A stretch of 35,785 nt of DNA from Sneathiella sp. (GTDB taxonomy: Bacteria; Pseudomonadota; Alphaproteobacteria; Sneathiellales; Sneathiellaceae): NCBI GenBank assembly GCA_017643685.1, contig JAEPMY010000023.1, forward strand, positions 1-35,785, in the 5' to 3' direction. Of this stretch, positions 26,268-34,711 are shown piece after piece. The notes beneath the pieces are model-generated. The model did not search any database and was not told the DNA's origin. It saw only the letters and a list, made by a program, of their open reading frames with translations. A program made the position numbers and the translations under genes. Each line of letters opens with the position of its first letter. The stretch's first letter is position 1.

Positions 26268-28376
26268 ATGTTTGAAGTACATCGCAAGGAAGTGATGTGG
26301 GGTGGACGTCCACTCATTATGGAAACAGGGAAAATTGCTCGTCAGGCTGACGGCGCTGTCCTGATTACCTATGGCGGCACACAGGTTCTGTGTACAGCCG
26401 TTGCTGCAAAAGCAGAAAAGCCTGGGCAGGATTTCTTCCCGCTCACAGTCAACTATCAGGAAAAAGCATACGCAGCCGGTAAAATCCCTGGCGGTTTCTT
26501 CAAACGCGAAGGACGTCCATCGGAAAAAGAAACACTGGTTTCCCGCTTGATCGACCGGCCACTGCGCCCGTCATTCGTCAGCGGCTTTAAAAACGAAACA
26601 CAAATCATCTGTACAGTTCTCGCACATGACATGGAAAACGACCCTGATGTTGTTGCCCTGATCGGTGCGTCTGCGGCCCTTACAATTTCTGGCATCCCAT
26701 TCCTGGGCCCAGTTGGTGCGGCTCGTGTTGGACTGATTGACGGCGAATACGTCCTCAACCCAACACTGGAACAGATGGAAGACACTGATCTCGACCTCGT
26801 TATTGCCGGTACAGGCGAAGCGGTGCTGATGATCGAATCTGAAGCCAGCGAGCTGAGCGAAGAGCAGATGCTCGGCGCTGTAATGTTTGGTCACGAGCAG
26901 TATCAAGCCGTTATTGATGGTATTATTGATCTTGCTGAAGCATGTGCAAAAGAGCCTTGGGATTATCAACCAGCTGAAGTTGATGCCGATTTGGAAGCCA
27001 AGGTGAAAGCTGCTGCTGAAGCAGGCCTCGCTGATGCCTACAAAGAGCAGGTCAAGCAGTCTCGTGTTGAGAAGGTAAATGCTGCAAAAGAAGCTGCTAT
27101 TGCAAGTCTTGAAGAAGACGAAGTTGAAGCAGCTGCCGGCATCTTGAAGAAAATCGAGAAGAAAATCGTTCGCGGCAACATCATCGCGACCGGTACTCGT
27201 ATCGATGGCCGCGACACCAAAACAGTGCGCCCAATTGTTGCTGAAGTTGGCTCCCTGCCACGCAGCCACGGATCTGCATTGTTCACTCGCGGTGAAACAC
27301 AGGCACTCGTTGTGACAACGCTTGGCACAGGCCAGGACGAGCAGATCGTTGATGCCTTGGAAGGCGAATATCGCGAAAACTTCATGCTACACTACAACTT
27401 CCCACCATATTCTGTTGGTGAAGCTGGTCGTGTAGGCTTTACAGGTCGCCGCGAAGTTGGTCACGGTAAACTGGCATGGCGTGCGGTTCACCCGCTTCTG
27501 CCAACGAAAGAAGAGTTCCCATACACACTTCGCGTTGTATCTGAGGTAACAGAATCCAACGGTTCCTCCTCAATGGCAACCGTTTGTGGTACATCCCTCG
27601 CGCTGATGGATGCTGGTGTTCCTCTGAAACGTCCGGTTGCCGGTATCGCCATGGGCCTGATTCTGGAAGAAGATGGTCAGTTTGCAGTTCTCTCCGACAT
27701 TCTGGGTGACGAAGACCATCTGGGTGACATGGACTTTAAAGTGGCTGGTACAGATGCAGGTATCACATCTCTGCAGATGGATATCAAAATCTCCGGCATC
27801 ACCGAAGAGATCATGCGTCAAGCACTGGCACAGGCTTCTGAAGGTCGTCTGCACATTCTGGACGAGATGGCGAAAGCGATCGACGCTGCCCGTGATGGCG
27901 TTCGTGATGGTGCCCCGCGCATCACACAGCTGAGTGTTGCTAAAGACAAAATCCGCGATATCATCGGTACTGGTGGTAAGGTTATCCGCGAAATCTGCGA
28001 GCAGACTGGTGCGAAAATCGACATCGACGATGATGGCACCGTTAAAGTTGCAGCAACTTCCACTGAAAGCGCAGATGCAGCCGTCAACTGGATTAAATCC
28101 ATCGTGGACGATCCAGAAGTTGGTCAGATCTACAACGGTAAAGTTGTTAAAGTTGTCGACTTTGGTGCTTTCGTGAACTTCTTTGGTAACCGTGACGGTC
28201 TGGTTCATATTTCTGAGCTGGCACCAAAACGCGTTGCAAAAGTCACTGACATCGTCAATGAAGGTGATGAAGTTCGCGTGAAAGTTCTGGAAATTGACAA
28301 CCGCGGTAAAGTTCGCCTGTCCATCAAAGCCGTTCAGGCTGAAGAAGGCGGCGACGCGGAAGCATCAGAAGACTAA
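26268..28376 (+). CDS. pnp: Polyribonucleotide nucleotidyltransferase (PNPase)
   Basis: PNPase is a phosphorolytic 3'-5' exoribonuclease and part of the RNA degradosome. Domains in order over 702 residues: RNase PH 1 ([20 protein letters not shown]), linking helical domain, RNase PH 2 ([20 protein letters not shown]), KH ([20 protein letters not shown]) and S1 ([20 protein letters not shown]), then a short acidic tail. The ATG at 26268 has GGAAGGAAG just upstream; a TTG at 26253 in frame overlaps that site and is unlikely. It lies downstream of rpsO behind a structured leader. Confidence 0.98.
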   Translation: MFEVHRKEVMWGGRPLIMETGKIARQADGAVLITYGGTQVLCTAVAAKAEKPGQDFFPLTVNYQEKAYAAGKIPGGFFKREGRPSEKETLVSRLIDRPLRPSFVSGFKNETQIICTVLAHDMENDPDVVALIGASAALTISGIPFLGPVGAARVGLIDGEYVLNPTLEQMEDTDLDLVIAGTGEAVLMIESEASELSEEQMLGAVMFGHEQYQAVIDGIIDLAEACAKEPWDYQPAEVDADLEAKVKAAAEAGLADAYKEQVKQSRVEKVNAAKEAAIASLEEDEVEAAAGILKKIEKKIVRGNIIATGTRIDGRDTKTVRPIVAEVGSLPRSHGSALFTRGETQALVVTTLGTGQDEQIVDALEGEYRENFMLHYNFPPYSVGEAGRVGFTGRREVGHGKLAWRAVHPLLPTKEEFPYTLRVVSEVTESNGSSSMATVCGTSLALMDAGVPLKRPVAGIAMGLILEEDGQFAVLSDILGDEDHLGDMDFKVAGTDAGITSLQMDIKISGITEEIMRQALAQASEGRLHILDEMAKAIDAARDGVRDGAPRITQLSVAKDKIRDIIGTGGKVIREICEQTGAKIDIDDDGTVKVAATSTESADAAVNWIKSIVDDPEVGQIYNGKVVKVVDFGAFVNFFGNRDGLVHISELAPKRVAKVTDIVNEGDEVRVKVLEIDNRGKVRLSIKAVQAEEGGDAEASED

Positions 28377-28388
28377 TAATATCTTGCG

Positions 28389-28410
28389 GGGACGGGAGAA
28401 ATCTCGTCCC
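28389..28410 (+). terminator. Hairpin after pnp
   Basis: GGGAC (28389-28393) and GAG (28396-28398) pair with CTC (28403-28405) and GTCCC (28406-28410), leaving a 2-base bulge and an AAAT loop. TGTTTC follows. It is a likely end for the long rimP-pnp transcript. Confidence 0.55.
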
Positions 28411-28491
28411 TGTTTCAAAAGGGATCTTGATGCTATGGTTAAGACTTCTATGTGTTAACCAGGGCATAAATTAAAGTTTAGGGATTGTATA

Positions 28492-29889
28492 GTGAAGTCA
28501 CTTAACTCCATTGTTATGTCCGGGAGAGAAGTTCTCCCCGTCATTGAAGGCGGTAAAGGTATTGCAGTTTCTTCCGGTCAGAGCTCCGGCGCTTGGGCGG
28601 CCGCAGGCGGTATTGCAACTTTTTCCGGTGTAAACGCTGACAGTTATGACGAAAATGGAGATATCATTCCCCAAATTTATCACGGTCGCACGCGCCGTGA
28701 ACGCCATGATGAGCTGGTTGCATATGGCATCAAAGGCGGCATAACTCAGGCGCAGATCGCTCACGAGATTTCCGGCGGTGAAGGTCGCATTCACATGAAT
28801 GTCCTTTGGGAAATGGGCGGTGCTGAACGCATCCTGCATGGTGTGCTGGAAGGAGCAAAAGGCCTGATCCACGGCATTACTTGCGGTGCGGGCATGCCAT
28901 ATCGCGTGGCGCAAATCGCCGCCGATTATAAAGTTCACTATTACCCGATTATTTCCTCCTCCCGCGCATTCCGCGCGCTTTGGAAGCGGGCTTATCACAA
29001 ATTCGCTGACTGGCTGGGTGGGGTCGTTTACGAAGACCCGTGGCTTGCCGGTGGCCACAACGGCCTCAGCAACTCCGAAGATCCGTTAGTGCCGCAGGAT
29101 CCTTATCCGCGCATCGTTGAGCTTCGGAAGCTGATGAACTCTCTTGGCCTTAACAACACACCGATTATCATGGCTGGTGGTGTCTGGCACCTAGAGGAGT
29201 GGGAAGACTGGATCGACAACCCAGAGGTTGGCCCGATTGCGTTCCAATTTGGAACACGTCCGCTTCTCACACATGAGAGCCCGATTTCAGAAGCCTGGAA
29301 GCAAAAGCTTCTCACTTTGAAAAAAGGCGACGTATATCTGAATAAATTCAGCCCAACAGGCTTTTATTCTTCCGCCGTTCACAACGACTTCCTTGATGAG
29401 CTGAAACAGCGCTCAGAACGTCAGGTGGCGTTTTCAACAGAAGAAGTTGGCGATCATGATACTGCCTTCAGTATGGGCGCCCGCAAACGCGAGGTGTTCC
29501 TGACCGCACACGACAAAGAGCGGGCGGAAGGGTGGCTTTCCGAAGGGTTCGATCAGGTTATGAAAACCCCTGATTCCACATTGATTTTTGTCGACAAGCC
29601 TAAAATGGCAGAAATTCGCAAAGATCAGGTAGACTGCATGGGTTGCCTGTCTCAATGCTCTTTCTCCAATTGGGCGGAAGGCGACAAAGGTACAACCGGC
29701 CGGAAAGCAGATCCGCGGAGCTTCTGTATTCAGAAGACCCTACAGGATGCAATCCACACATCAGATATCGAACACAATCTGATGTTTGCGGGTCATGCAG
29801 CCTATCGTTTCGCGACAGATCCTTATTACGCAAACGGCTTCATTCCTACAGTGAAGCAGCTTGTTGATCGGATTATGACAGGGAAATAA
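28492..29889 (+). CDS. NAD(P)H-dependent flavin oxidoreductase, nitronate monooxygenase family, with C-terminal cysteine cluster
   Basis: The 465-residue protein looks like an FMN-binding TIM barrel of the nitronate monooxygenase / 2-nitropropane dioxygenase family. GAKGLIHGITCGAGMPYRVA, the PIIMAGGVWHLEEW strand-loop and GPIAFQFGTRPLLT are phosphate- and flavin-binding type segments. It is longer than classical NMO (about 350). The extra C-terminal part has CMGCLSQC (C382, C385, C389) plus C412, a spacing like the [4Fe-4S] site of the 2,4-dienoyl-CoA reductase family. The start is GTG at 28492 with AGGGA 7 bases upstream. The true substrate is unknown. It lies just before irr. Confidence 0.75.
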   Translation: MKSLNSIVMSGREVLPVIEGGKGIAVSSGQSSGAWAAAGGIATFSGVNADSYDENGDIIPQIYHGRTRRERHDELVAYGIKGGITQAQIAHEISGGEGRIHMNVLWEMGGAERILHGVLEGAKGLIHGITCGAGMPYRVAQIAADYKVHYYPIISSSRAFRALWKRAYHKFADWLGGVVYEDPWLAGGHNGLSNSEDPLVPQDPYPRIVELRKLMNSLGLNNTPIIMAGGVWHLEEWEDWIDNPEVGPIAFQFGTRPLLTHESPISEAWKQKLLTLKKGDVYLNKFSPTGFYSSAVHNDFLDELKQRSERQVAFSTEEVGDHDTAFSMGARKREVFLTAHDKERAEGWLSEGFDQVMKTPDSTLIFVDKPKMAEIRKDQVDCMGCLSQCSFSNWAEGDKGTTGRKADPRSFCIQKTLQDAIHTSDIEHNLMFAGHAAYRFATDPYYANGFIPTVKQLVDRIMTGK

Positions 29890-29911
29890 TCCTTATATTG
29901 CTCTTGCGGAT

Positions 29912-29940
29912 TTGAATTATTCCAGCTTTACTACTATATA
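29912..29940 (+). promoter_or_regulatory. irr promoter with degenerate iron-control-like site
   Basis: TTGAAT (29912-29917) and TATATA (29935-29940) are 17 bases apart. Overlapping the -35, bases 29914-29922 read GAA-TTA-TTC, the core of the Irr box (GAA-N3-TTC), but the flanking bases match the consensus poorly. The promoter is convincing; the operator is speculative. Confidence 0.5.
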
Positions 29941-29972
29941 AGGTGGGATTGATATTTCTGTGAGTGTATGTA

Positions 29973-30413
29973 ATGGCGAAAACCCAGTCTTCTGACGAAA
30001 TGGGCACCCTGTCCAGTAAAGACCTCGAAACTGTTATTCGAGGCGCAGATTTGCGTCCAACGCGTCAGCGCCTCGCACTTGCCAACCTTTTGTTTGCAAA
30101 AGGAAACAGGCACATTACGGCAGAAATCCTGCATACCGAGGCTTTGGATGCGGGGGTTAAAATCTCCCTCGCCACCATTTACAACAATCTGCACCAATTT
30201 ACCGATGCCGGCCTCCTTCGTGAGGTTGTTGTGGATGCCAGCAAATCCTATTTCGATACAAACACCCTGCCGCATCATCATTTCTTTTATGATGAGGAAC
30301 AGCGCCTGGAAGACATTCCTGATGGGCAAATTCGCGTGGAAAATATTCCCGACATTCCAGAAGGGTACAATATTTCCGAGGTTGGTGTAATTGTGCGCCT
30401 GAGCCGCAGCTAA
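29973..30413 (+). CDS. irr: Iron response regulator Irr (Fur family)
   Basis: A Fur-family protein of 146 residues. The winged helix includes ADLRPTRQRLALANLLFAKG and ISLATIYNNLHQFTDAGLL, and the dimerisation domain has LPHHHFFYDEEQ, the three-His motif that marks Irr. In rhizobia Irr senses haem status and acts mainly under iron limitation at iron control elements. The Bradyrhizobium N-terminal haem regulatory motif (Cys-Pro) is absent, and there is no Cys in the whole protein, so haem sensing would rely on the His site. I chose the ATG at 29973; GTG at 29964 in frame is an alternative. Confidence 0.9.
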   Translation: MAKTQSSDEMGTLSSKDLETVIRGADLRPTRQRLALANLLFAKGNRHITAEILHTEALDAGVKISLATIYNNLHQFTDAGLLREVVVDASKSYFDTNTLPHHHFFYDEEQRLEDIPDGQIRVENIPDIPEGYNISEVGVIVRLSRS

Positions 30414-30441
30414 ACCCCACCTATTCTCCCAAACTGAGTAG

Positions 30442-30458
30442 TTTAGAATATTTCTAAA
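30442..30458 (+). promoter_or_regulatory. Perfect iron control element (Irr box) upstream of rubrerythrin
   Basis: TTTAGAA-TAT-TTCTAAA is a 17-base site with perfect 7-bp half-sites. It matches the published alphaproteobacterial Irr motif TTTAGAA-N3-TTCTAAA. It ends 3 bases before the -35 element of the rubrerythrin promoter and lies 28 bases after the irr stop. Irr binding here could repress by blocking polymerase or, from a position near -48, activate. Confidence 0.85.
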
Positions 30459-30461
30459 TTA

Positions 30462-30490
30462 TTGACAGATCCTTCGCATTAGATAATTAT
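30462..30490 (+). promoter_or_regulatory. Rubrerythrin cassette promoter
   Basis: A consensus -35 TTGACA (30462-30467) is followed 17 bases later by AATTAT (30485-30490), or 16 bases later by TAATTA. The AT-rich stretch to 30530 then leads to a strong ribosome-binding site, AGGAGG, before the rubrerythrin ATG. Confidence 0.6.
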
Positions 30491-30543
30491 GTTTTATATA
30501 TATCTAATGATAAAACATTCCCATCTAACGACAGGAGGATCTC

Positions 30544-30960
30544 ATGAGCTTGAGAGGAACCAGTACAGAACAAAATTTGAAAGATGCTTTCGCCGGAGAG
30601 TCACAGGCGAACCGCCGCTATCTGTATTTCGCACAAAAAGCAGATGTAGAGGGGTATAATGATGTCTCTTCCGTGTTCCGTTCCACCGCTGAGGGCGAGA
30701 CAGGCCATGCCCATGGCCACCTCGAGTATTTAGAAGAAGCCGGTGATCCCGCAACAGGTCTTCCCATTGGAACAACTTCCGACAATTTGAAAGCGGCCAT
30801 CGCCGGAGAAACCCATGAATATACGGATATGTATCCGGGTATGGCGAAAACGGCCCGCGAAGAAGGGTTTGATGAAATTGCTGACTGGTTTGAAACCTTG
30901 GCAAAAGCCGAGAAAAGTCATGCCGGTCGGTTCCAGAAAGCCTTGGACGAGATGGACTAA
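30544..30960 (+). CDS. Rubrerythrin (diiron domain only, no rubredoxin domain)
   Basis: A four-helix-bundle diiron protein of 138 residues. All seven rubrerythrin iron ligands can be placed: E19 (FAGESQAN), E52 and H55 (EGETGHAHG), E89 and E92 (IAGETHEY), and E123 and H126 (KAEKSHAG). Such proteins reduce hydrogen peroxide to water and limit iron-driven oxidative damage in the cytoplasm. The C-terminal rubredoxin domain found in classical rubrerythrin is missing, so an outside electron donor is needed. It is the first gene of a cassette with an iron-sulfur protein and DUF3501, behind an Irr box. Confidence 0.95.
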   Translation: MSLRGTSTEQNLKDAFAGESQANRRYLYFAQKADVEGYNDVSSVFRSTAEGETGHAHGHLEYLEEAGDPATGLPIGTTSDNLKAAIAGETHEYTDMYPGMAKTAREEGFDEIADWFETLAKAEKSHAGRFQKALDEMD

Positions 30961-30971
30961 TTCATCTCTCA

Positions 30972-30996
30972 GGGGAGACGCCAATGGTGTCTCCCC
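30972..30996 (+). terminator. 11-bp hairpin between rubrerythrin and the iron-sulfur protein gene
   Basis: GGGGAGACGCC (30972-30982) pairs with GGTGTCTCCCC (30986-30996) with one G-U pair and an AAT loop, directly after the rubrerythrin stop. Only a weak T-rich tail follows. It could be a partial terminator or a stabilising 3' end that keeps rubrerythrin mRNA more abundant than the downstream genes. Confidence 0.6.
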
Positions 30997-31044
30997 CTTA
31001 ATCACTTTTAACTAACTTCATCTAACAGGATGCAGGAGGCCCCC

Positions 31045-32382
31045 ATGCGTGAAGGCAGCCTGGATGCCCCTGTACGGCATCCCATTGACTGGAAAAGCCC
31101 CGATTTTTATGACGAGGAAAAGCTGGATGAGGAACTGAGGCGGGTTTTCGATATCTGTCACGGTTGCCGGCGCTGTTTTAACCTCTGCGATTCGTTCCCC
31201 CGCCTCTTTGATTTGGTTGATGAAGCCCCATCAGAAGAATTGGATACTGTAGAATCCAAAGATTTCAAATCGGTCGTAGATGCCTGCACCCTCTGCGATA
31301 TGTGTTTCCTGACCAAATGCCCTTATGTCCCTCCCCATGAATTTAACCTGGATTTCCCACATTTGATGCTGCGATACCGCGCCGTTGAGAAGGCAAAAGG
31401 GGAAGATAAGTTTATCCCCCGGCAGCTTTCCAAAACAGACCGGAATGGCAAACTTGCCAAACATATCGCCCCCCTTGCAAACTGGGCCAGTGACCGGCAT
31501 AACGGGGCAACCCGGGGCGTTATGCAATCCACCCTTGGTATCCACAAAGACGCTGCTCTGCCTAAATATCATACCAAAACGTTGGAAGATTTGGCAGCGG
31601 CGAATGCCCTTACAATTAACAAGGGCGCGCCCGCTTTTGGCCGAAAAGCAGTGCTTTATGCCACCTGTTTTGGAAATTACAATAACCCTGATACTGGCGA
31701 GGCAACCAGAAAAGTTCTCGCTCATAATGGTGTTGAAACCGAAGTGGTCTATCCCGGATGTTGCGGTATGCCGCTGCTAGAGCAAGGTGACATCGAAGCG
31801 GTTGCAGAAAATGCTAAATCTGTCGCCCAAGAATTAGGGCAATGGATCGATAAAGGATATGACGTAATTGCTCTTGTCTCTTCCTGCGCGCTAATGCTGA
31901 AATTCGAATGGCCCCTGATCGTTCCACAAAGCGAGAGTGTTAAAAAGCTCGCAGGCCAAACCTTCGACGTTAGCGAATATATCGTAGATATCTCCAAGAA
32001 AGAAGGCATTGCAGAGGGGCTAGAGCCGTTAGAGGGACCTATCTCGATGCATTTAGCCTGCCATGCCCGCGCGCAAAATATGGGCGCTAAAGGGGCTGAG
32101 ATGCTCCGCCTTATACCAAAAACCCGCGTCGCTATTGTTGAAAGATGTTCAGGGCATGGAGGTTCGTGGGGCATCATGGAGGAAAACTTCGAAACCGCGC
32201 TGAAAGTCGGCAAGGTTGCTGCCTCTAATGCACTCAAATCCGGCGCATCGCATATTGCATCCGAATGTCCTCTCGCGGCTGAACATCTGTTGCAAGGTAT
32301 TGAAAGACAGGATGCGGAAGCCGCCAAAGAAAAAACGGCCCATCACCCCATTCAATTACTAGCCAAATCTTACGGATTTTAA
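31045..32382 (+). CDS. GlpC/HdrD-like iron-sulfur protein (two ferredoxin-type clusters plus CCG domains)
   Basis: This 445-residue protein resembles GlpC and heterodisulfide reductase subunit D. The N-terminal half has two cysteine motifs for [4Fe-4S] clusters: C38, C41, C44, C48 (CHGCRRCFNLC) and C81, C84, C87, C92 (CTLCDMCFLTKC). Two CCG-type repeats follow. The first has C208 and the C239-C240 pair (YPGCCGMP); the second has RCSGHGG in place of a CC pair. I chose the ATG at 31045 because GCAGGAGG lies 5 bases upstream; the ATG at 31030 lacks this. No membrane segment or signal is seen, so it is cytoplasmic. I infer electron transfer to the neighbouring rubrerythrin. Confidence 0.85.
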   Translation: MREGSLDAPVRHPIDWKSPDFYDEEKLDEELRRVFDICHGCRRCFNLCDSFPRLFDLVDEAPSEELDTVESKDFKSVVDACTLCDMCFLTKCPYVPPHEFNLDFPHLMLRYRAVEKAKGEDKFIPRQLSKTDRNGKLAKHIAPLANWASDRHNGATRGVMQSTLGIHKDAALPKYHTKTLEDLAAANALTINKGAPAFGRKAVLYATCFGNYNNPDTGEATRKVLAHNGVETEVVYPGCCGMPLLEQGDIEAVAENAKSVAQELGQWIDKGYDVIALVSSCALMLKFEWPLIVPQSESVKKLAGQTFDVSEYIVDISKKEGIAEGLEPLEGPISMHLACHARAQNMGAKGAEMLRLIPKTRVAIVERCSGHGGSWGIMEENFETALKVGKVAASNALKSGASHIASECPLAAEHLLQGIERQDAEAAKEKTAHHPIQLLAKSYGF

Positions 32383-32394
32383 GAAAGACGGATT

Positions 32395-32991
32395 ATGAAT
32401 ATGACACCGATGAAAAGGGATATTACCCGCGCTGATATTCTAGATCTGGATGACTATATCAAGATCCGTAAGAGTAAGAAGGCCGAGCTTTTGGATATCA
32501 AGAAGGATAGGCGTGTTGCCCTTGGGCCATTTTGCACCCTGTATTTCGAAAATTACGAGACCATGTGGTCGCAAATCCATGAGATGCTCTATATCGAACG
32601 GGGCGGAGAAGAACAGATTGCAGATGAGCTTTCAGCTTATAGCCCGCTTGTGCCAAAAGGCGCTGAGCTGGTTGCGACCTTCATGATCGAAATAAATGAC
32701 CCCAAACAGCGGGAGAGAGAACTCTATCGCCTCACACATATTGAAGAGAAAATCTATATTTCCATCAATGGCGACAAGTGCTTTGCCGTTCCAGAGGACG
32801 ATGTGGAACGGACAACAGAAGATGGAAAAACCTCTTCAATTCATTTCCTCCGCTTTCCGCTGACCACTGATCAGATTGATGCCTTGAAAGCAGGCGATAC
32901 AGAAATGATTGCTGGTGTTGAGCACACCCACTATGGGCATATGGCAATGATGGGGCCTGAAGTGCAAGCGTCTCTGGCGAAAGACCTATAA
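32395..32991 (+). CDS. DUF3501 family protein
   Basis: The 198-residue protein matches what I recall of DUF3501: ITRADILDLDDYIKIRKSKK, LGPFCTLYFENYETMWSQIH and SSIHFLRFPLTTDQIDALK are the characteristic blocks. No function is established for the family. It has no signal peptide, membrane helix or obvious metal cluster. It contains two Cys (in GPFCTL and GDKCFA) and a few His (EHTHYGH). It follows the iron-sulfur gene by 12 bases, clearly in the same transcript. In my memory DUF3501 genes are often annotated beside rubrerythrin and heterodisulfide-reductase-like genes, so a shared redox role is likely. The start may be the ATG at 32395 or 32401. Confidence 0.85.
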   Translation: MNMTPMKRDITRADILDLDDYIKIRKSKKAELLDIKKDRRVALGPFCTLYFENYETMWSQIHEMLYIERGGEEQIADELSAYSPLVPKGAELVATFMIEINDPKQRERELYRLTHIEEKIYISINGDKCFAVPEDDVERTTEDGKTSSIHFLRFPLTTDQIDALKAGDTEMIAGVEHTHYGHMAMMGPEVQASLAKDL

Positions 32992-32997
32992 TCAGTT

Positions 32998-33498
32998 TTA
33001 ACGGACTTTTTCGTTTTCCAGCACGCCGTAGAAATGGGCGGTTTTCATCCATCCCTCATTTCCGGCAACGTCTACCTTGCACCAGCTTCCATCGCATTCG
33101 ATCAGACGGCCTTGCACTCCGGGCTCCGCCAGCAACACCACGACCGAATCTGCTTTGGGGCGCTCATACATCGGACGGCGCTCCCCCGTAATCAGAATTG
33201 TCCGGCGGTTCGATAAAAGTGCCGTGTGGATCCACCCGGTTGCCCCGTCTACATCCCTCACCTGACGCCACAATTCATATTCCGCAATCACCTCAACCGG
33301 CCAACCGCTGCGCACATAGACCCATGAAATTGGATAGCGTTTGCCCGGCCCAACCCGCACATTCACTTTTTCCGACGCCAAGGAGACAAACCGAGGGACC
33401 TTGCCTGCCGCATCCGCTGCCTTTTCTGGCACGATTGTCATGAAAAACAGGGCACAGATTAGAACTTTAATCAGACTGCCAGCTTTGGATGAAAACAC
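32998..33498 (-). CDS. Secreted SH3-domain protein
   Basis: A 166-residue exported protein with a signal peptide: basic start, a hydrophobic core at about residues 9-22, and a probable cleavage near ADAAG. Two SH3b-like repeats follow. The first (VNVRVGPGKRYPISWVYVRS; GWPVEVIAEYELWRQVRD) is typical of bacterial SH3_3/SH3_4 domains, and the second ends with GSWCKVDVAGNEGWMKTAHF. Such domains bind peptidoglycan or other envelope partners. It converges on the DUF3501 gene (6 bases apart) and diverges from the hydroxyacid dehydrogenase gene, a pairing I recall in other Alphaproteobacteria. Confidence 0.88.
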   Translation of the reverse strand: MFSSKAGSLIKVLICALFFMTIVPEKAADAAGKVPRFVSLASEKVNVRVGPGKRYPISWVYVRSGWPVEVIAEYELWRQVRDVDGATGWIHTALLSNRRTILITGERRPMYERPKADSVVVLLAEPGVQGRLIECDGSWCKVDVAGNEGWMKTAHFYGVLENEKVR

Positions 33499-33713
33499 AA
33501 ACTTATCCCTTATGTTCGGAGATTGGTCTCATATGAGGAGATGGCATCTTTATGCCAACGCAGACCGCCCGGGGTCAAGTTTTCATCAGCGCTAAAGAAT
33601 ACTCTTATAAAAATTGTGCGAAAGCGAACACCGCTAATTGTCTATGCAGAGCTGATCTGCTAAGAAAACAGGAGAGGTCCCTAAATAAGAATGACCCGAA
33701 CAGAGAGGCCAGT

Positions 33714-34709
33714 ATGTCAGAGTCGTCAAGAAAGAAGCCGATTGTCGTTGTAACCCGGAAACTTCCGGAAGCCGTTGAAACGCGCATGATGGAATTATTC
33801 GACACGCGCCTGAATCATGATGATACACCCATGACACAGGAACAGCTGGTCGAAGCAGTGAAAATTGCTGACGTTCTCGTTCCAACCGTCACCGATAAAA
33901 TCGACCTTGGCGTCCTTAGTCAGGCAAACCCGAACTTGCGCTTGATTGCTAGCTTTGGCACCGGTGTGGACCATATCGATCTGGCCACCGCCCGTCAGCG
34001 GAACATCACCGTGACCAATACACCGGGCGTTCTGACCGAAGATACCGCTGATATGACAATGGCCCTTATCATGGCTGTTCCGCGTCGCCTGACCGAAGGG
34101 GAGCGCTTGATGCGGAGCGGCGAATGGCAAGGCTGGTCCCCAACAGGGATGCTGGGTCATCGCATCTGGGGCAAGCGCCTTGGGATTGTCGGCATGGGCC
34201 GTATTGGTCAGGCTGTTGCGCGGCGCGCGAAAGCTTTTGGCCTATCGATCCATTACCACAACCGCAACAAACTGCCTGACTATATCGAAGAAGATCTGGA
34301 AGCCACATATTGGCAGAGCCTGGATCAGATGCTGGCGCGCATGGACATCATTTCCATCAACTGCCCGCATACACCCGGAACGTTCCACCTTCTCAATGCG
34401 CGCCGGTTAAAGCTGATGCAAAAGCACGCCTATGTGGTCAACACATCCCGCGGTGAAGTTGTCGATGAAAATGCCCTCACCCGTATGCTGATCAACGGCG
34501 ATCTGGCCGGTGCAGGACTTGACGTGTTTGAGCGCGAACCAGCCGTTAATCCAAAACTGCTCGCATTGGACAATGTCATTCTGCTGCCACATATGGGCTC
34601 CGCCACTATTGAGGGTCGTATTGATATGGGCTCCAAGGTGATTATCAATATCAAAACATTTGTCGATGGCCACACCCCACCAGATCGGGTGCTGCCAGCG
34701 ATGCTGTAA
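33714..34709 (+). CDS. D-isomer specific 2-hydroxyacid dehydrogenase (glyoxylate reductase / D-glycerate dehydrogenase type)
   Basis: A 331-residue NAD(P)-dependent dehydrogenase. The Rossmann motif is GIVGMGRIG (G160, G162, G165), and the catalytic residues are R246 (NTSRGEVVD), E275 (VFEREP) and H293 (LPHMGSAT). SFGTGVDHIDL is the substrate-binding loop. The overall type suggests reduction of glyoxylate or hydroxypyruvate, though the substrate is not certain. I chose the ATG at 33714, which has GAGAGG 5 bases upstream and begins just before the conserved region; an in-frame reading back to 33552 has no similarity. A strong terminator follows. Confidence 0.93.
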   Translation: MSESSRKKPIVVVTRKLPEAVETRMMELFDTRLNHDDTPMTQEQLVEAVKIADVLVPTVTDKIDLGVLSQANPNLRLIASFGTGVDHIDLATARQRNITVTNTPGVLTEDTADMTMALIMAVPRRLTEGERLMRSGEWQGWSPTGMLGHRIWGKRLGIVGMGRIGQAVARRAKAFGLSIHYHNRNKLPDYIEEDLEATYWQSLDQMLARMDIISINCPHTPGTFHLLNARRLKLMQKHAYVVNTSRGEVVDENALTRMLINGDLAGAGLDVFEREPAVNPKLLALDNVILLPHMGSATIEGRIDMGSKVIINIKTFVDGHTPPDRVLPAML

Positions 34710-34711
34710 CA

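Noticed and set aside
28498..29058. Minus-strand open frame of 186 codons opposite the flavin oxidoreductase gene
   Set aside because: It is antisense to conserved flavoprotein sequence, with no recognisable domain and no promoter or ribosome-binding site.
33552..33713. N-terminal extension of the hydroxyacid dehydrogenase (54 codons)
   Set aside because: It has no similarity to the family and unlikely composition, while the ATG at 33714 has a good ribosome-binding site and starts at the conserved domain.
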